Shown here: positions 1 to 8,907 of the stretch, piece by piece
Layout: each line of letters starts with the position of its first letter
How positions within the stretch are numbered: position 1 is the stretch's first letter
Assembly: GCF_016937515.1 (NCBI RefSeq)
Contig: NZ_JAFHKM010000002.1
Coordinates: 2,227,001-2,291,000, forward strand
Direction of reading: 5' to 3'
DNA: 64,000 bases
Source: Cohnella algarum
GTDB taxonomy: Bacteria > Bacillota > Bacilli > Paenibacillales > Paenibacillaceae
Position numbers and translations under genes: made by a program
Notes under the pieces: generated by a model
The model's database searches: none
What the model saw: the letters and a program-made list of their open reading frames with translations, nothing else
What the model was told of the DNA's origin: nothing

Positions 1-583
1 CGATCCGCTCTTTCAGCGGGGCGCGGTACACCGGCCGATGGATCGTAAAAACGGTGTTGGAGGGACTGTACGGAAATTCCTCCATGCCGTAGTTGTGCGA
101 AGGATGAGGGGGTTCGAAAAAAGGATCGTCCTTGTTCACGGGCTGAACGTAACGGCCGTCGAGTCCCGTTCGGCCCGCTTCGCGTTTCAGATAGCCGTCG
201 ATCAGCAAATAGGACCGGTCGGCCAGCTCCGAATACAAGTAGACCTGCTGGACGTCTTTGGACGATTGTTCGATCGCGTGAAGGCCGGAATACAGCTTGT
301 TTTCGACGATGAAATCGCTTCGCCCCCTGGCCAGAATGTTGTACAGGCTGTCGGGCTCCTGGATGTTGTTATAAATGGACAAGGAGATCGCGTTCATTTG
401 CTGGAGCTGGTTCATCAGGCTCGTGGCGCCCTGCCGGACCGCGTTCGAGTTTTCCCGAACGGCGTCTTCCTTAAGAGAGTGCCGGGTGTAAAAGTAGGAG
501 ATCAGGATCGAAGCGGCAATCGGCAGTAGAATGGCGACCAGCAAAAACGCGCTCAGCTTGTTCCGTATGCTGCTGCGAAACAT
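1..583 (-). CDS. Sensor histidine kinase, YesM type, N-terminal part (cut by window edge)
   Basis: The first ~194 residues of a leftward gene whose remainder lies outside the window. It starts at ATG 583, with a GGGGGG ribosome binding site 8 nt upstream. The N-terminus (MFRSSIRNKLSAFLLVAILL...) is a short basic stretch followed by a transmembrane helix at about residues 10-32, then an extracytoplasmic sensor region rich in Gln, Asn and Tyr. This is the usual start of YesM/LytS-like kinases that pair with AraC-type response regulators and sit beside sugar ABC transporters, as here. HAMP and kinase domains are not visible, so the assignment rests on the N-terminus and on context. It is divergent from the transporter operon that begins at 777 and probably senses the same glycan. 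Confidence 0.7.
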   Translation of the reverse strand, partial: MFRSSIRNKLSAFLLVAILLPIAASILISYFYTRHSLKEDAVRENSNAVRQGATSLMNQLQQMNAISLSIYNNIQEPDSLYNILARGRSDFIVENKLYSGLHAIEQSSKDVQQVYLYSELADRSYLLIDGYLKREAGRTGLDGRYVQPVNKDDPFFEPPHPSHNYGMEEFPYSPSNTVFTIHRPVYRAPLKERI

Positions 584-721
584 GATGGATGCCCCCCGGT
601 TCCCGGAATTGGTTAACAGTCTATCACCGCGTCCGGGGAAGATCAACCTCCTTTCGAGCAGATCACAATCTTCTACATTTTTGTTCAAATCCGTTCGTAT
701 TCCGGGGCCGGGGCGGGCCAC

Positions 722-745
722 TATACTCAGCTGTAAGGGCTTACA
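722..745 (+). promoter_or_regulatory. Promoter -10 box with cre-like operator
   Basis: A TATACT -10 box (722-727) is followed at once by TGTAAGGGCTTACA (732-745). The latter matches the CcpA cre palindrome TGTAAGCGCTTACA except that the central CG is GG. The element would cover the transcription start, a typical position for catabolite repression of a sugar uptake operon. No good -35 box lies 17 nt upstream. The cre assignment is inference. Confidence 0.5.
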
Positions 746-776
746 CCACACAACGCCCAAACAGGGAGGGTTTCGC

Positions 777-2066
777 TTGAAGAAAATCGCATCCATCCTT
801 TTGACCGCCGGCTTGTCGTTATCCGTCATCCTGTCGGGCTGCTCAAGCGGGAGCTCCGGAACCGGCTCGCCGGAAACGGGCGCTTCCGCGTCGGGATCCG
901 CTTCCGCGGGGGCCGGTTCCGGCGGCGGCGACGAGATTACGCTCTACACGATTCAATCCACGAATCCGAATTTCCAGGCCTGGCTGGACGAAGCGCAGGA
1001 AAAAAGCGGCGTCAAAATCAACTGGATCGCCGCCCCGACCGATTCGGACACCCGCCAGCAGAAGGTTTCCACTATTTTGTCTTCCGGTGACGACACGGTC
1101 GACATTCTCGAGATCAACGACGAAATGGCGACCTCGTTCAAAAACTCCGGCTGGCTGGAGCCGCTGCAGGATACGGTCATGACGGACGACATCCTGTCGC
1201 AATTTCCGCAGGGCTACATGGAGGATATGCTGACCTCGGCCGACGGGGACATTATCGGCGTCCCGAGCTATTCCGGCTATCTCGCCCTGTGGGTCGACCA
1301 GAAAAAGCTGGACGCCGCCGGCATGACCTCGATCGAAACGGAAGAGGATTTCGTCAACTTCATGAAAGCGTCCACCAAGGACGGACAATACGGCTACGGC
1401 GGCTCCTGGGAAAAAACGTACGTGTTCAACGAAATCGCGACGTTCGTCAACCTGTTCGGCGGCGATTATTTCGATTGGACGAACGAAGGCAGCCGGAAGG
1501 CGGTCAAGTTCATGTACGACATGGCCAACACCTGGAAGGTGACGCCGGTCGACCAGATCGCGGACAAATACGAGCAGATGAACCAGAAATTCATCGACGG
1601 CAAATACGCGATGGTGTTCATGTGGGGAACCGGAACCGACTACAAGCAGGCGAACCGGTACGGCAAGGACCAGATCCACATGATCAACATGCCGAAGTTC
1701 GCGACGCGAAGCATCTTCACGGATTCCTGGAGCTATGTGCTGAACGCCGCCTCGCCGAACAAGGAAGCGGCCGTCAAGTTCCTGAAATACCTGGCGAGCG
1801 AGGAAGGCGAGCTGAACGGCTGGACGAACTTCGACCGGTACCCGGCCCGCGCCGACGTTGCGGCCAATCCCGCCGTCTCCGGCGACGTCAAGGAAATTTA
1901 CTCCGAAATCCAGGCGACAAACGAGGTGCACGGCCGCCCGATGCTGCCGCAGACGATGGAGTTCATCTCGGAAATCGGCACCCTGTTCCAGAACTACGTC
2001 CAGGACAAAATCACGCTGGACGAATTCTGCGAGAAAGCGCAGGAAGCCGTCGAGCGCTACAAGTAA
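777..2066 (+). CDS. Extracellular solute-binding lipoprotein, family 1 (sugar ABC transporter)
   Basis: A 429-residue binding protein that delivers a sugar or oligosaccharide to the two permeases encoded directly downstream. The start is TTG 777, with GGGAGG 8-12 nt upstream. It gives a classic lipoprotein signal (MKKIASILLTAGLSLSVILSGC) with Cys at the LSGC lipobox, then a Ser/Gly-rich linker. The reading frame is open upstream to 531, but that part precedes the ribosome binding site and is not credible as protein. Features of the UgpB/MalE class include the aromatic-rich middle (YGYGGSWEKTYVFNE) and the C-terminal helical part. No ATPase is encoded nearby, so a shared MsmK-type ATPase elsewhere is expected. 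The substrate is unknown; the GH172 neighbour suggests furanose-containing glycans. Confidence 0.9.
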   Translation: MKKIASILLTAGLSLSVILSGCSSGSSGTGSPETGASASGSASAGAGSGGGDEITLYTIQSTNPNFQAWLDEAQEKSGVKINWIAAPTDSDTRQQKVSTILSSGDDTVDILEINDEMATSFKNSGWLEPLQDTVMTDDILSQFPQGYMEDMLTSADGDIIGVPSYSGYLALWVDQKKLDAAGMTSIETEEDFVNFMKASTKDGQYGYGGSWEKTYVFNEIATFVNLFGGDYFDWTNEGSRKAVKFMYDMANTWKVTPVDQIADKYEQMNQKFIDGKYAMVFMWGTGTDYKQANRYGKDQIHMINMPKFATRSIFTDSWSYVLNAASPNKEAAVKFLKYLASEEGELNGWTNFDRYPARADVAANPAVSGDVKEIYSEIQATNEVHGRPMLPQTMEFISEIGTLFQNYVQDKITLDEFCEKAQEAVERYK

Positions 2067-2110
2067 ACCGACCGTAAGGGTCCGACAATCCACAAGAAAG
2101 GCGCGTTCCC

Positions 2111-2986
2111 ATGTATGCGAGCAAAAAATATTTGACCGTCGCGTGGATCCTTGTGCTGCCGGCCTTGCTGATTCGAATTTTTACGACGATCTATCCGATT
2201 ATCGAGACGTTCCGCATCAGTTTTTTCGACGTCAAGCTGCTGCGAGGCACGAACGAATTCGTCGGGCTGCAAAATTACATCGACCTGTTCGGCGATTCGA
2301 AAATGCTGACCTCCCTCTCGTTTACGGCGATTTTCGTCATCGGCTCGATGGCCGGCCACCTCGTCCTGGGGATCGCGCTGGCCCTCATCCTCAACATGAA
2401 ATTCGCCGGGCAGAAGATGCTGCGGACGATCGTGCTGCTGCCGTGGGCGATGCCGATGGTCGTCATCGCGATGGCTTCGAAGTGGGCGTTCAACAACGAC
2501 TACGGGCTGGTCAACGATTTTATCCGCTGGTTCGCTCCGTCCTTTCAGCTCGATTGGCTCATTCATACGAACACGGCCCGGTTCGCCGTCATCGCGGTGG
2601 ATTTGTGGAAGGACATCCCGTTTTTCGCGATTCTGATATTGGCCGGCCTTCAGTTTATTTCATCGGATATTTACGAAGCGGCCAAAATCGACGGCGCGGG
2701 GGCCGTCCGCTCCTTTTTCAGGCTGACGCTCCCGCTGCTCGCCAAAAGCATTCTCGTGCTCAGCATTTTCTTCACGATGTGGAGAATTACCTCCTTCGAC
2801 GTTGTGTACGCGATGACGAGCGGGGGGCCGGGAGAGAGCACGGCCCTGATCGCGTATCGGGTGACGACGGAGGCGTTTACGAACCTGAACACCGGCTACG
2901 CCGCTTCCATCGCCATCGTCCTGTTCCTCGTCATGGCCGTCTTGAGCGGCATCAGCATGTCCGCGACGAAGCGCGTGGATTATTAA
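2111..2986 (+). CDS. Sugar ABC transporter permease, MalF/UgpA type
   Basis: A 291-residue inner-membrane permease with six predicted helices; the first is at about residues 8-28. The EAA loop, which contacts the ATPase, is seen as YEAAKIDGAGAVRSFFRLTLPLL at about residues 187-209, with the diagnostic EAA...G spacing. The gene starts 44 nt after the binding-protein gene and is followed 13 nt later by the second permease, giving the standard binding protein-permease-permease order of the CUT1 family. The product should form the transmembrane heterodimer with the next gene. Start ATG 2111 fits the AAGAAAGGCG region upstream. Confidence 0.9.
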   Translation: MYASKKYLTVAWILVLPALLIRIFTTIYPIIETFRISFFDVKLLRGTNEFVGLQNYIDLFGDSKMLTSLSFTAIFVIGSMAGHLVLGIALALILNMKFAGQKMLRTIVLLPWAMPMVVIAMASKWAFNNDYGLVNDFIRWFAPSFQLDWLIHTNTARFAVIAVDLWKDIPFFAILILAGLQFISSDIYEAAKIDGAGAVRSFFRLTLPLLAKSILVLSIFFTMWRITSFDVVYAMTSGGPGESTALIAYRVTTEAFTNLNTGYAASIAIVLFLVMAVLSGISMSATKRVDY

Positions 2987-2999
2987 GGAGCGATCGCGT

Positions 3000-3845
3000 A
3001 TGGTACCCGGAATTTTCAAACAACGGCTTCTGAAAGGGTTGATGTGGGGGCTCGCGCTCGTCGTCGCATTTTTGATTCTGTTCCCGCTGTGGTGGATTTT
3101 CGTCTCGTCGATCACGCCGGCCGGCGAGCTGTTCTCGAAGCCGATCCGGTACTGGCCGCGGCATCCGACTCTGGAAAGCTACCGGTATTTGATCGAGCAC
3201 GCGGGACTGCTGTCCAAAATCGGAAGCACCGCCGTCATCGTCGGCTTGTCCATTCTGATCGGCATGGTCGTGTCCGTCATGGCCGCCTTCGCCTTCGCCC
3301 GCTTTCGAAGCAAGGGGCTGTCGATCGCGGTGGCGTTCCTGCTGGCGTCCATGCTCATTCCCGACGTCGTGACGGCCCGGCCGCTGTACGACTTTTTGCG
3401 GAGCGTGCATCTGTACGACACGTATACGGGGCTGATCGTCCTGTATATCAGCGGCATCTTGCCGTTTACGATCCTCATTTTGCAAAACTATTTGAACGAC
3501 ATTCCGGTTTCCATCGAGGAATCGGCTTCGATCGACGGCTGCGGATTTTTTCAGTCGCTATTCTACGTGACCTTGCCGCTGCTCAGGCCGGCGCTCGCGA
3601 CCGTCTGCATCGTGAACTTCATCACGTGCCTGAACAACTTCTTTACGCCGCTCTTTTATTCCAACGGAATCTCGGTGCTGTCGACGGCCATTACGCAGTT
3701 GCCGTTGCGGGACAACATGTACGCCGTGCCCTGGGATCTCGTCAGCGCGATGGGCTGGATCATTATTTTGCCGATCCTCGTTTTCGTCGCGATTTTTCAG
3801 AAGCAGATCATGGAAGGCATTATGGCGGGCGGCGTAAAGGGCTAA
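3000..3845 (+). CDS. Sugar ABC transporter permease, MalG/UgpE type
   Basis: The 281-residue partner permease of the preceding gene. A strong first helix (about residues 14-34) is followed by five more. The EAA loop reads IEESASIDGCGFFQSLFYVTLPLL at about residues 176-199, where EAA is replaced by ESA; this still fits the family consensus. It lies 13 nt after the previous stop and 26 nt before the GH172 gene, so all are probably on one transcript. It ends with a short basic tail. The family assignment is firm; the transported substrate is not evident from sequence. Confidence 0.9.
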   Translation: MVPGIFKQRLLKGLMWGLALVVAFLILFPLWWIFVSSITPAGELFSKPIRYWPRHPTLESYRYLIEHAGLLSKIGSTAVIVGLSILIGMVVSVMAAFAFARFRSKGLSIAVAFLLASMLIPDVVTARPLYDFLRSVHLYDTYTGLIVLYISGILPFTILILQNYLNDIPVSIEESASIDGCGFFQSLFYVTLPLLRPALATVCIVNFITCLNNFFTPLFYSNGISVLSTAITQLPLRDNMYAVPWDLVSAMGWIIILPILVFVAIFQKQIMEGIMAGGVKG

Positions 3846-3871
3846 CAAACGATTCGGGAGGAGAAAAAAGA

Positions 3872-4981
3872 ATGAATGCGAACCCGTTCATGGGAGGGCT
3901 GTCGGCCCTTCCTTTGCTCAAGCCCGGCAGCAGCCGGGCGATCACTGCGGAAAATCCCCGCGGCGAAAAGGGGAAGGGCGGCATGGCCGCGAGCCATCTC
4001 GGCCCTTCCCGCAAAGGCTCGCCCTGCATACGCGACGTGCAGCCGGGCGCGACGGCGACGCTGGCCGAGGTAGACGGGCCGGGCGTCATCGAGCATATCT
4101 GGATCACCGTAACCGACCGGACGGACGCGGACTGTTACGTGCTGCGCGACCTGGTGCTGCGCATGTACTGGGACGACGAGACGGTTCCTTCCGTCGAGAG
4201 CCCGCTGGGCGATTTCTTCTGCAACGGCTTCGCGAGAGGCTGCATCGTGAACTCCGTCCCGATCGCGGTCAACCCGACGAGAGGGTTCAACAGCTATTTT
4301 CCGATGCCGTTCCGGCGCAAGGCGAAAATCACGATCGAAAACCAGCACGAAGCGCCGATTCCCGCCTTGTTTTATCAGATCGATTACTGCCTGCACGACG
4401 AGCTTCCGGAGCATACCGCGTATTTCCACGCGTTGTGGAGGCGGCAGCGGATCACGAACAAGGCGGAGGACTACGTCATTCTGGACGGGGTGGAGGGATC
4501 GGGCCACTACGTCGGGACGTACATGGCGCTGACGACGCTGGAGCGGTATTGGTGGGGCGAAGGGGAAATCAAAATGTACATCGACGGAGACGGCGACTAT
4601 CCGACCATCTGCGGCACCGGAACCGAGGATTATTTCGGCGGGGCCTGGAGCTTCGCGACGCAAAAGGACGGGAGAACGGTCGAAAACACGTACTGCACGC
4701 CGTACATGGGCTATCCTTACTATTCGCGCCATGACGATACCGTCCATAACCCGTACCACAACGACGACGTGCCGCCGATGCGGGGGTTTTACCGGTGGCA
4801 TATCCCGGACCCGATCCGGTTCCGCCAGGACCTGAAGGTGACGATTCAGCAAATCGGAGTTTATAAAAAAGGGCTGTTCGAGCGCCAGGACGACGTGGCG
4901 TCCGTCGCGTACTGGTACCAGACCGAGCCGCACCGGCCGTTCGAGCCATTGATTGCCAAGGAAGAAAGGTGGCCGAGATAG
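3872..4981 (+). CDS. GH172 (DUF2961) family glycoside hydrolase
   Basis: A 369-residue cytoplasmic enzyme without a signal peptide. The start is ATG 3872, with GGAGGAG 9 nt upstream; the reading frame is open further upstream but without a credible start. The motif GTGTEDYFGGAW around residues 248-259 and the LGDFFCNGF motif are typical of DUF2961, now GH172. Characterised GH172 members act on difructose dianhydride I or D-arabinofuranosides. Glu252 of the GTGTED motif is the likely catalytic nucleophile by analogy. The downstream acid/base is probably the Glu in TVENTYCTPY, but I cannot confirm it. Being encoded directly after the permeases, it probably hydrolyses the imported furanosyl saccharide inside the cell. 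The enzyme is intact and slightly short for the family. Confidence 0.8.
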   Translation: MNANPFMGGLSALPLLKPGSSRAITAENPRGEKGKGGMAASHLGPSRKGSPCIRDVQPGATATLAEVDGPGVIEHIWITVTDRTDADCYVLRDLVLRMYWDDETVPSVESPLGDFFCNGFARGCIVNSVPIAVNPTRGFNSYFPMPFRRKAKITIENQHEAPIPALFYQIDYCLHDELPEHTAYFHALWRRQRITNKAEDYVILDGVEGSGHYVGTYMALTTLERYWWGEGEIKMYIDGDGDYPTICGTGTEDYFGGAWSFATQKDGRTVENTYCTPYMGYPYYSRHDDTVHNPYHNDDVPPMRGFYRWHIPDPIRFRQDLKVTIQQIGVYKKGLFERQDDVASVAYWYQTEPHRPFEPLIAKEERWPR

Positions 4982-5038
4982 CCTCGGCCCTTTATACTGA
5001 TCGTAACATCATCATGAGCCAGCGAAAGGAATGACCCT

Positions 5039-6343
5039 ATGGCGAAGCGCAAGCTCGGGAAGCTGGCCGCCGTCTGGCTTCTTCTCGCGTCGGTCGCGGC
5101 AGGCTGTCTCCCGAACGCGGGCGGATCGGCGGGCGACAGCGCGAATGCGGCGGCGACGGGCGGAGAAACGGGCCGGGCGGTCCGCATTTTCAACTTCAAA
5201 GTCGAAATGGCGGAGCAGCTGAGCGAGCTTGCGAAGCGCTATGAAACGGAAACCGGCGTGGCCGTCGAGGTGGATACGTGCGGCGGCGGCTGCGATTACA
5301 GCGCGGGGCTGAAGACGAGATTCAACTCGGGCGACAAGCCGGATATTTTTTTCGTGGCGGGTTATTCGGATCTCGAGCTGTGGCAGGAATATTTGGAGGA
5401 TTTGTCCGATCGGCCCTGGGCCGACGATATCGTCGAGCTTGCGAAGCCGGCGATCGTCAAGGACGGCAAGGTGTACGGCATGCCGCTCGCGCTGGAGGGC
5501 TGGGGCTTTATTTACAACAAGGAATTGTTCCGCAAGGCCGGCATTCCGGACGTTCCGAAAACGCTGACGCAGCTGCGCGAAGCGGCCGAAAAGCTCGAAG
5601 CGGCGGGCATTCAACCGTTCGAGAACGGCTATGCCGAGTGGTGGATCATCGGCAACCATCTGCTGAATGTCGCGTTTGCCCAGCAGCCGGATCCGTCGGC
5701 CTTCATCGACGCCGTGAAGAGCGGGGAGGAAACGCTGGTCGGCAATCCGACGCTTGCGGAATGGATCGATCTGGTCGATTTGACGGTCCGGTACGGACAG
5801 GACAACGCGCTGCAAACCGATTACAACACCCAGGTGACGAACTTCGCGGCGGGCCGCGCGGCGATGATGCAGCAGGGCGTATGGACGCAGCTGCAGCTCG
5901 ACAAGCTCAACCCGAACCTCGACATCGGATTTCTGCCGATGCCGATCAACGACGACGCCGAGGCGATGGACAAGCTGCAGATCGGCGTTGCGAACTACTG
6001 GGTCGTGCTTCGCTCCTCCCGGGTCAAGAAAGAGGCGAAAGCCTTCCTCGATTGGCTGGCCTCCTCGGAGGCCGGGAGGCGGTTTATGGAGGACGCCAAG
6101 CTGATCCCGGCGATCGAGGGCGTGCCGGTCGCCGAAGAGCGGCTCGGTCCGCTGGCGGCCGACCTGCTGAAGGCGCTGCGGGAGGGACGGACGCTTCCGT
6201 GGATGTGGCAGCGTTATCCCGGGTACGAAGCGGACACGTCGCGGATGGCGGCTCAAATTCAGGCGTATATCGGAGGCAGCATCGACAGGGAGCGCCTGGT
6301 CCGGGAGTTTCAGAGCATTTGGGACGATTGGAAAGGCGCTTGA
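5039..6343 (+). CDS. Second family-1 extracellular solute-binding lipoprotein
   Basis: A 434-residue sugar-binding lipoprotein. Its signal (MAKRKLGKLAAVWLLLASVAAGC) ends in the AAGC lipobox, then an Ala/Gly-rich linker, then a mature domain with the family-1 hallmarks GWGFIYNKELFRKAGI and AAMMQQGVW. It follows the GH172 gene by 57 nt and has an AAAGGAAT ribosome binding site. A second binding protein at the end of such an operon is unusual. It may serve the same permeases with a different ligand range, or supply a ligand sensed by the divergent kinase. It differs clearly in sequence from the first binding protein, so it is not a recent duplicate. Confidence 0.85.
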   Translation: MAKRKLGKLAAVWLLLASVAAGCLPNAGGSAGDSANAAATGGETGRAVRIFNFKVEMAEQLSELAKRYETETGVAVEVDTCGGGCDYSAGLKTRFNSGDKPDIFFVAGYSDLELWQEYLEDLSDRPWADDIVELAKPAIVKDGKVYGMPLALEGWGFIYNKELFRKAGIPDVPKTLTQLREAAEKLEAAGIQPFENGYAEWWIIGNHLLNVAFAQQPDPSAFIDAVKSGEETLVGNPTLAEWIDLVDLTVRYGQDNALQTDYNTQVTNFAAGRAAMMQQGVWTQLQLDKLNPNLDIGFLPMPINDDAEAMDKLQIGVANYWVVLRSSRVKKEAKAFLDWLASSEAGRRFMEDAKLIPAIEGVPVAEERLGPLAADLLKALREGRTLPWMWQRYPGYEADTSRMAAQIQAYIGGSIDRERLVREFQSIWDDWKGA

Positions 6344-6397
6344 CCCGCCGGGGTGCGAGACAGGCCATTAGAGCCGAATCTCCGAAAGGGCTTCGCC

Positions 6398-6416
6398 GGA
6401 TTGGGCAAAATCCAAG
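6398..6416. repeat. Single copy of the TTGG-N7-CCAA palindromic repeat
   Basis: GATTGGGCAAAATCCAAG here matches the repeat unit found four times at 17.49-17.67 kb (GATTGGACAAAATCCAAC). It lies between two convergent genes. This shows the element is dispersed and not confined to one array. Confidence 0.6.
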
Positions 6417-6446
6417 TCCCGACTCCCGCGTAGTCCTGCCTGTCCG

Positions 6447-7117
6447 TTAGGAAGCCTTCGCTGGCCGCCGATTACGCAAGGACGCCACGGATAACCACAG
6501 CGCTCCGATCAGAACGAGCTCGAACAGGTTGGCGACCGCCGAGCTTCGGACGGGAAGCCGAATGGCGCTGCCGGCCCCCATCACAATCGTGCCCCAGAAC
6601 AGCGCGGACGTGACGCGGCGCTTCCATAATACCGCTCCGGCCGCAAGCAGCGGAATCATGACGAGAACGACCATGAACGGAATTTCCGGAGACGTTCCGG
6701 CCGAAGCGTAGCGCAAAGCGCCGTACTCGTATACCGGTTTAAGCTTGACGGACCAGGTTACGGTCGCCACCTCCAGCACGATCAGGGCCGCGGCAAACAA
6801 CCAGGCCGCCCCATCGCGGCCGGCTTGCGCGCCCAGGGGCTCCCCGCCCGGCGCATCAAATCCAGCGAGACCACCGCAAGCAGCGGGGTGACGAAGGCGT
6901 GCAGCCAATAGCGCGTCCGATTCAGCCGCTCCAGCCAGTCGCCCTCCCCGATCCATCTCCCGGCTCCGAGCACGCCGTTGTCCCATAGGAGCGCCGCCGT
7001 AACGAGCAGCAGCAAATACCGGAAGCCGCGGGCGGAATCCTTTGCCCAGACCGTCATTCCGTACGCGAACAACGCTGCGTACAAAATCGCAAACAGCAAA
7101 TAAAGTGCCGAGTCCAA
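6447..7117 (-). pseudogene. Integral membrane protein of unknown function, interrupted by a frameshift
   Basis: Two overlapping leftward frames together read as one membrane protein of ~220 residues. The N-terminal part (LFAILYAALFAYGMTVWAK...) runs from TTG 7117, with GGAGG 8 nt upstream, to about 6830. The C-terminal part (WLFAAALIVLEVATVTWSV...) runs from about 6830 to 6447. Moving between them needs one base missing in the present sequence in the GC-rich stretch around 6800-6850. Six or so hydrophobic helices are apparent. I do not recognise a function. It may be a real pseudogene or a sequencing error. An isolated copy of the TTGG...CCAA repeat lies just outside, at 6398-6416. Confidence 0.6.
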
Positions 7118-7301
7118 ATGCCTCGCCTCCAATGATCCGCGGGGGTGATTTTTTCCCTTTATCCGAATTGTTCCCGTTGGAAGCGGCGCCCAACCCGAGC
7201 CGAATTCGATGAAAAATCGTTAATATTTAAAAATTTCCTTTTTGTTGGCTGTATAATATCGAACAGTGCAGTCGAATTGGACTACTTTCCGCAAAAAGGA
7301 G

Positions 7302-8246
7302 ATGAAGGCCATCAAGCGGTTCGTCGGAATGACCCTGATGACCCTCGCATTGCTGCTGACGGCGGGCGCGGGGGCTGCGTTTGCGAATACGGGCAAAGAA
7401 TCATACATAACGGATAAAATCGAACTGAACCGGGAGCTGTGGCTGTCGGGCGGGGTGACTTACGCGCCGGTCAAGGAGCTCGCGGAACGCATGGGCTGGC
7501 AGCTTGCCTACGACGGGGACGCGGGCACGATTACCGTCGGCAACGCGCTGGGCGACAAGCTTACGGTACGGACCGGAACGTCGGTCGTCACGTTTAACGG
7601 CAAAACCTACGATATCGCCGAAACGGTCAAAGTAAGGGAAGGAAGCGCTTACGTTTCGCTGCGCACGCTGGCCGACGCCATGCACGCCAGCGTGGAGTGG
7701 CAGGGAGAAGGCAAAGGATCGGTCGTTCAGGGGATCGACCGATATACCGTCCAGGCCGGCGACACCCTTGCGGAGATCGCAGAAGCTTACGGAACGACGG
7801 CGGGAGCGCTCAAAGCCCGCAACGGGCTGCCGGGCGACGCGCTTGCGGCCGGCCGGCAGCTTAAAGTGGTCGTGCCGGAGTTTTTGGACCCCGAATTGGC
7901 GGACGCCGCGCTGCTCGCCAAGCTGGTCGAGGTCGAAGCCGGATACGAATCCTATCAGGGCAAGCTCGCCGTCGCCAATGTCGTCCTCAACCGCGTCAAC
8001 AGCGGCAGGTTCCCCGACACGGTGAAAGCCGTCATCTACGCCAAGGGCCAGTTCCCTCCGGCGGGGAAAGGGATGCTGAAGACCGAGACGGCATCCGCGG
8101 AGAGCGTCCGCGCGGCCAAGGCGGCTCTTGCCGGCGAGAACAACGTGCCCGGCGCGCTCTATTTTTTCAATCCGCAGTTGGAGCCCGAGCGGGCGAAGAC
8201 GGCCGACGCGGTCAAGACGATCGGCAACCACATGTTCGTCAAATAA
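7302..8246 (+). CDS. SleB-like cell wall hydrolase with copper-amine-oxidase-N and LysM domains
   Basis: An exported protein of ~314 residues. The signal peptide (MKAIKRFVGMTLMTLALLL...AFA) precedes a copper amine oxidase N-terminal-like repeat domain (about residues 30-140; VTYAPVKELAERMGW and AYVSLRTLADAM). A LysM domain follows (about 147-195; YTVQAGDTLAEIAEAYGTT), then a C-terminal Hydrolase_2/SleB-like domain (about 205-314; LAKLVEVEAGYESYQGKLAVANVVLNR). The SleB fold degrades spore cortex or wall peptidoglycan; LysM binds peptidoglycan. The start is uncertain. ATG 7302 directly follows AAAAAGGAG with no spacer, while the next codons offer no standard start at ideal spacing. A strong terminator follows at 8255. 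Confidence 0.85.
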   Translation: MKAIKRFVGMTLMTLALLLTAGAGAAFANTGKESYITDKIELNRELWLSGGVTYAPVKELAERMGWQLAYDGDAGTITVGNALGDKLTVRTGTSVVTFNGKTYDIAETVKVREGSAYVSLRTLADAMHASVEWQGEGKGSVVQGIDRYTVQAGDTLAEIAEAYGTTAGALKARNGLPGDALAAGRQLKVVVPEFLDPELADAALLAKLVEVEAGYESYQGKLAVANVVLNRVNSGRFPDTVKAVIYAKGQFPPAGKGMLKTETASAESVRAAKAALAGENNVPGALYFFNPQLEPERAKTADAVKTIGNHMFVK

Positions 8247-8907
8247 AGGAATGCGGCCCTCTGCCTTGCGGCGGAGGGCCTTTTGCGTCCGGCAGCGGGC
8301 GCGCGGATGCTCGCGGGGCGTTTGTTTGCGCGGCCGGAGCTGCGTTACCCGGCGGAAGCCCGCCCGACGAATGGGGGGCGGCCGCGCGCTTCTGATTTTT
8401 CAGCGCGCAATAGCCGAAAGCGATGTAGCAGGCTCCCCATGCGACGGAGCCGAGGTCGGAGATCCCGGGAATGAAATAGATGAACGGAAAAACCATAAAC
8501 AAGAGGAGACTCCATAACGGATAAGCGCGCGCCCGAATCATGACGATGCCGAAGACGAGCTGGCCGGCTAAACTCAGAATGGAGTTCGCGTTGAGCAAGG
8601 GGGCGATATAAGCGTGATCCGGCTCGGTCATCCCCAGCATATTCGACCATACGAGCGCCACCGTTAACGCGCCGCCCGCAGATATGACAAGCGTAGACAA
8701 AAACCCGACGATCCCGACATTCGGCGCGGCATTCAAATAAATGCCGAGGATGCCGATTCCCATCAGCAAGCTGGCGACAAAGCCGAACGTCAGCTCCTGC
8801 ATGCTGTTGCTTCCCCAAATGTAGGCGCTTGGCGCCATGCCGATCCGGGCGACTCCGCCCAAAATCGCGATCACCGCCAAGCCGTTTATTGCCTGCCTCA
8901 TTTCCAA
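8239..8907 (-). CDS. Multi-pass membrane protein of unknown function
   Basis: About 222 residues with roughly six to seven hydrophobic helices (AINGLAVIAILGG..., FGFVASLLMGIGILGIYL, LSLAGQLVFGIVMI, WSLLLFMVFPFIYFIPGI). I choose TTG 8907 because GGAGG lies 8 nt upstream. The frame is open to 9105, but that N-terminal extension is hydrophilic and has no ribosome binding site. The C-terminal ~50 residues are Pro/Ala/Arg-rich and are encoded across the terminator of the convergent gene, with 8 bp of overlap at the end. That tail looks like read-through into non-coding DNA, suggesting loss of an earlier stop. Family not recognised. Confidence 0.55.
   Translation of the reverse strand: MEMRQAINGLAVIAILGGVARIGMAPSAYIWGSNSMQELTFGFVASLLMGIGILGIYLNAAPNVGIVGFLSTLVISAGGALTVALVWSNMLGMTEPDHAYIAPLLNANSILSLAGQLVFGIVMIRARAYPLWSLLLFMVFPFIYFIPGISDLGSVAWGACYIAFGYCALKNQKRAAAPHSSGGLPPGNAAPAAQTNAPRASARPLPDAKGPPPQGRGPHSFI
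8255..8284 (+). terminator. Intrinsic terminator of the SleB-like gene
   Basis: An 11-bp GC-rich stem, GGCCCTCTGCC (8255-8265) with GGCGGAGGGCC (8270-8280), a TTGC loop and TTTT. It overlaps the 3' end of the convergent gene. Confidence 0.85.

Noticed and set aside
843-2093. Long minus-strand frame (416 codons) opposite the first binding-protein gene
   Set aside because: It mirrors the GC-biased third positions of the real gene, has an Arg/Val/Asp-rich composition without domains, and the plus strand has a signal peptide, lipobox and ribosome binding site.
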